Source of the DNA: Bacteroidota bacterium
GTDB lineage: Bacteria > Bacteroidota > Bacteroidia > Bacteroidales > Dysgonomonadaceae
Length of the DNA: 16,186 bases
Direction of reading: 5' to 3'
Assembly: GCA_023418255.1 (NCBI GenBank)
Contig: JAEZZZ010000104.1
Location: forward strand, 1-16,186
Positions 15,981 to 16,186 of the stretch are shown here, piece after piece. The notes under the pieces are model-generated. The model was not told the origin of the DNA, searched no databases, and saw only the letters and a list, made by a program, of their open reading frames with translations. Each line of letters begins with the position of its first letter. Positions within the stretch are counted from its first letter, which is position 1. The translations under genes were made by a program, and so were the position numbers.

Positions 15981-16186
15981 TGTTAAAGCCATCTGTGGAT
16001 ATCGGTTTAAAAGAGGTGATATATGTTTTCGTTTTATCTGTATGTTTTCTGAAAAAAATCATCTATATTTCCTCTATAAATCCAATCATTTCCCTGCATT
16101 ATATAGTTATAGGAATATGTTTTCCAAACACTAGGTACACAGCTATCCTGACGAAAATCAAATGGACTTTCGTCAAAAGATATTAA
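15981..16186. other. AT-rich non-coding tail of the window
   Basis: An 85-codon frame overlapping the end of the transporter gene runs through here, but its sequence has no recognisable homology and looks accidental. GACGAAA (16150-16156) pairs perfectly with TTTCGTC (16168-16174) around an 11-base loop, without a U tract on either side. No terminator for the transporter was identified. Confidence 0.4.

Noticed and set aside
15929..16186. 85-codon plus-strand frame at the window end
   Set aside because: It overlaps the end of the transporter gene, has no recognisable homology and no promoter, and looks like an accidental open frame in AT-rich sequence.
1..16186. CRISPR array, tRNA, rRNA, prophage, toxin-antitoxin or defence system
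   Set aside because: No regularly spaced repeats, cloverleaf-like sequences, integrases or recognised defence proteins are visible on either strand.

Overview
This window looks like a chromosomal segment from an anaerobic member of the Bacteroidetes, most probably order Bacteroidales. The evidence is an A+T-rich genome with long AT-rich gaps, a SusC/RagA-type TonB-dependent receptor, an adenosylcobalamin-dependent ribonucleotide reductase, Bacteroidales-like SpeA, Ffh and FolD proteins, and several promoters with the TAnnTTTG -7 box typical of the phylum. The genus cannot be fixed from the sequence alone.

Left accessory part (about 1-2640): a minus-strand SusC-like receptor gene that breaks off at the start of its beta-barrel, an AT-rich gap carrying its likely promoter, and a plus-strand relic of a DDE transposase. 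The relic has three frameshifts, two in-frame stops and an internal deletion. This is the only part with clear signs of genome rearrangement.

Housekeeping part (2632-12486): speA (arginine decarboxylase, minus) and nrdJ (class II ribonucleotide reductase, plus) diverge from a 512-base AT-rich region. nrdJ then converges with a PIN-PhoH ATPase gene (minus) across a strong bidirectional terminator. tsaB (tRNA t6A synthesis, plus) diverges from the PhoH gene and converges with folD (one-carbon metabolism, minus), again with a terminator between them. ffh (signal recognition particle GTPase, minus) lies upstream of folD, in the same direction but 228 bases away. ffh has a textbook Bacteroidetes promoter, TTTG-19-TATCTTTG.

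Right part (12487-16186): a 709-base gap with the ffh promoter, possible traces of an old reading frame and the promoter of the next gene; then a [4Fe-4S] L-cysteine desulfidase family gene and a MATE efflux transporter, both on the plus strand and possibly cotranscribed. The transporter has no usable ATG and probably starts with TTG. The last 206 bases hold no convincing gene.

I found no CRISPR array, tRNA, rRNA, phage, toxin-antitoxin or defence module, and no obviously new multi-gene system. The best points for follow-up are the broken receptor and its junction, the internally deleted transposase, the inverted repeat upstream of nrdJ, the cysteine-rich NrdJ tail, and the fossil-like stretch between ffh and the cysteine desulfidase gene.
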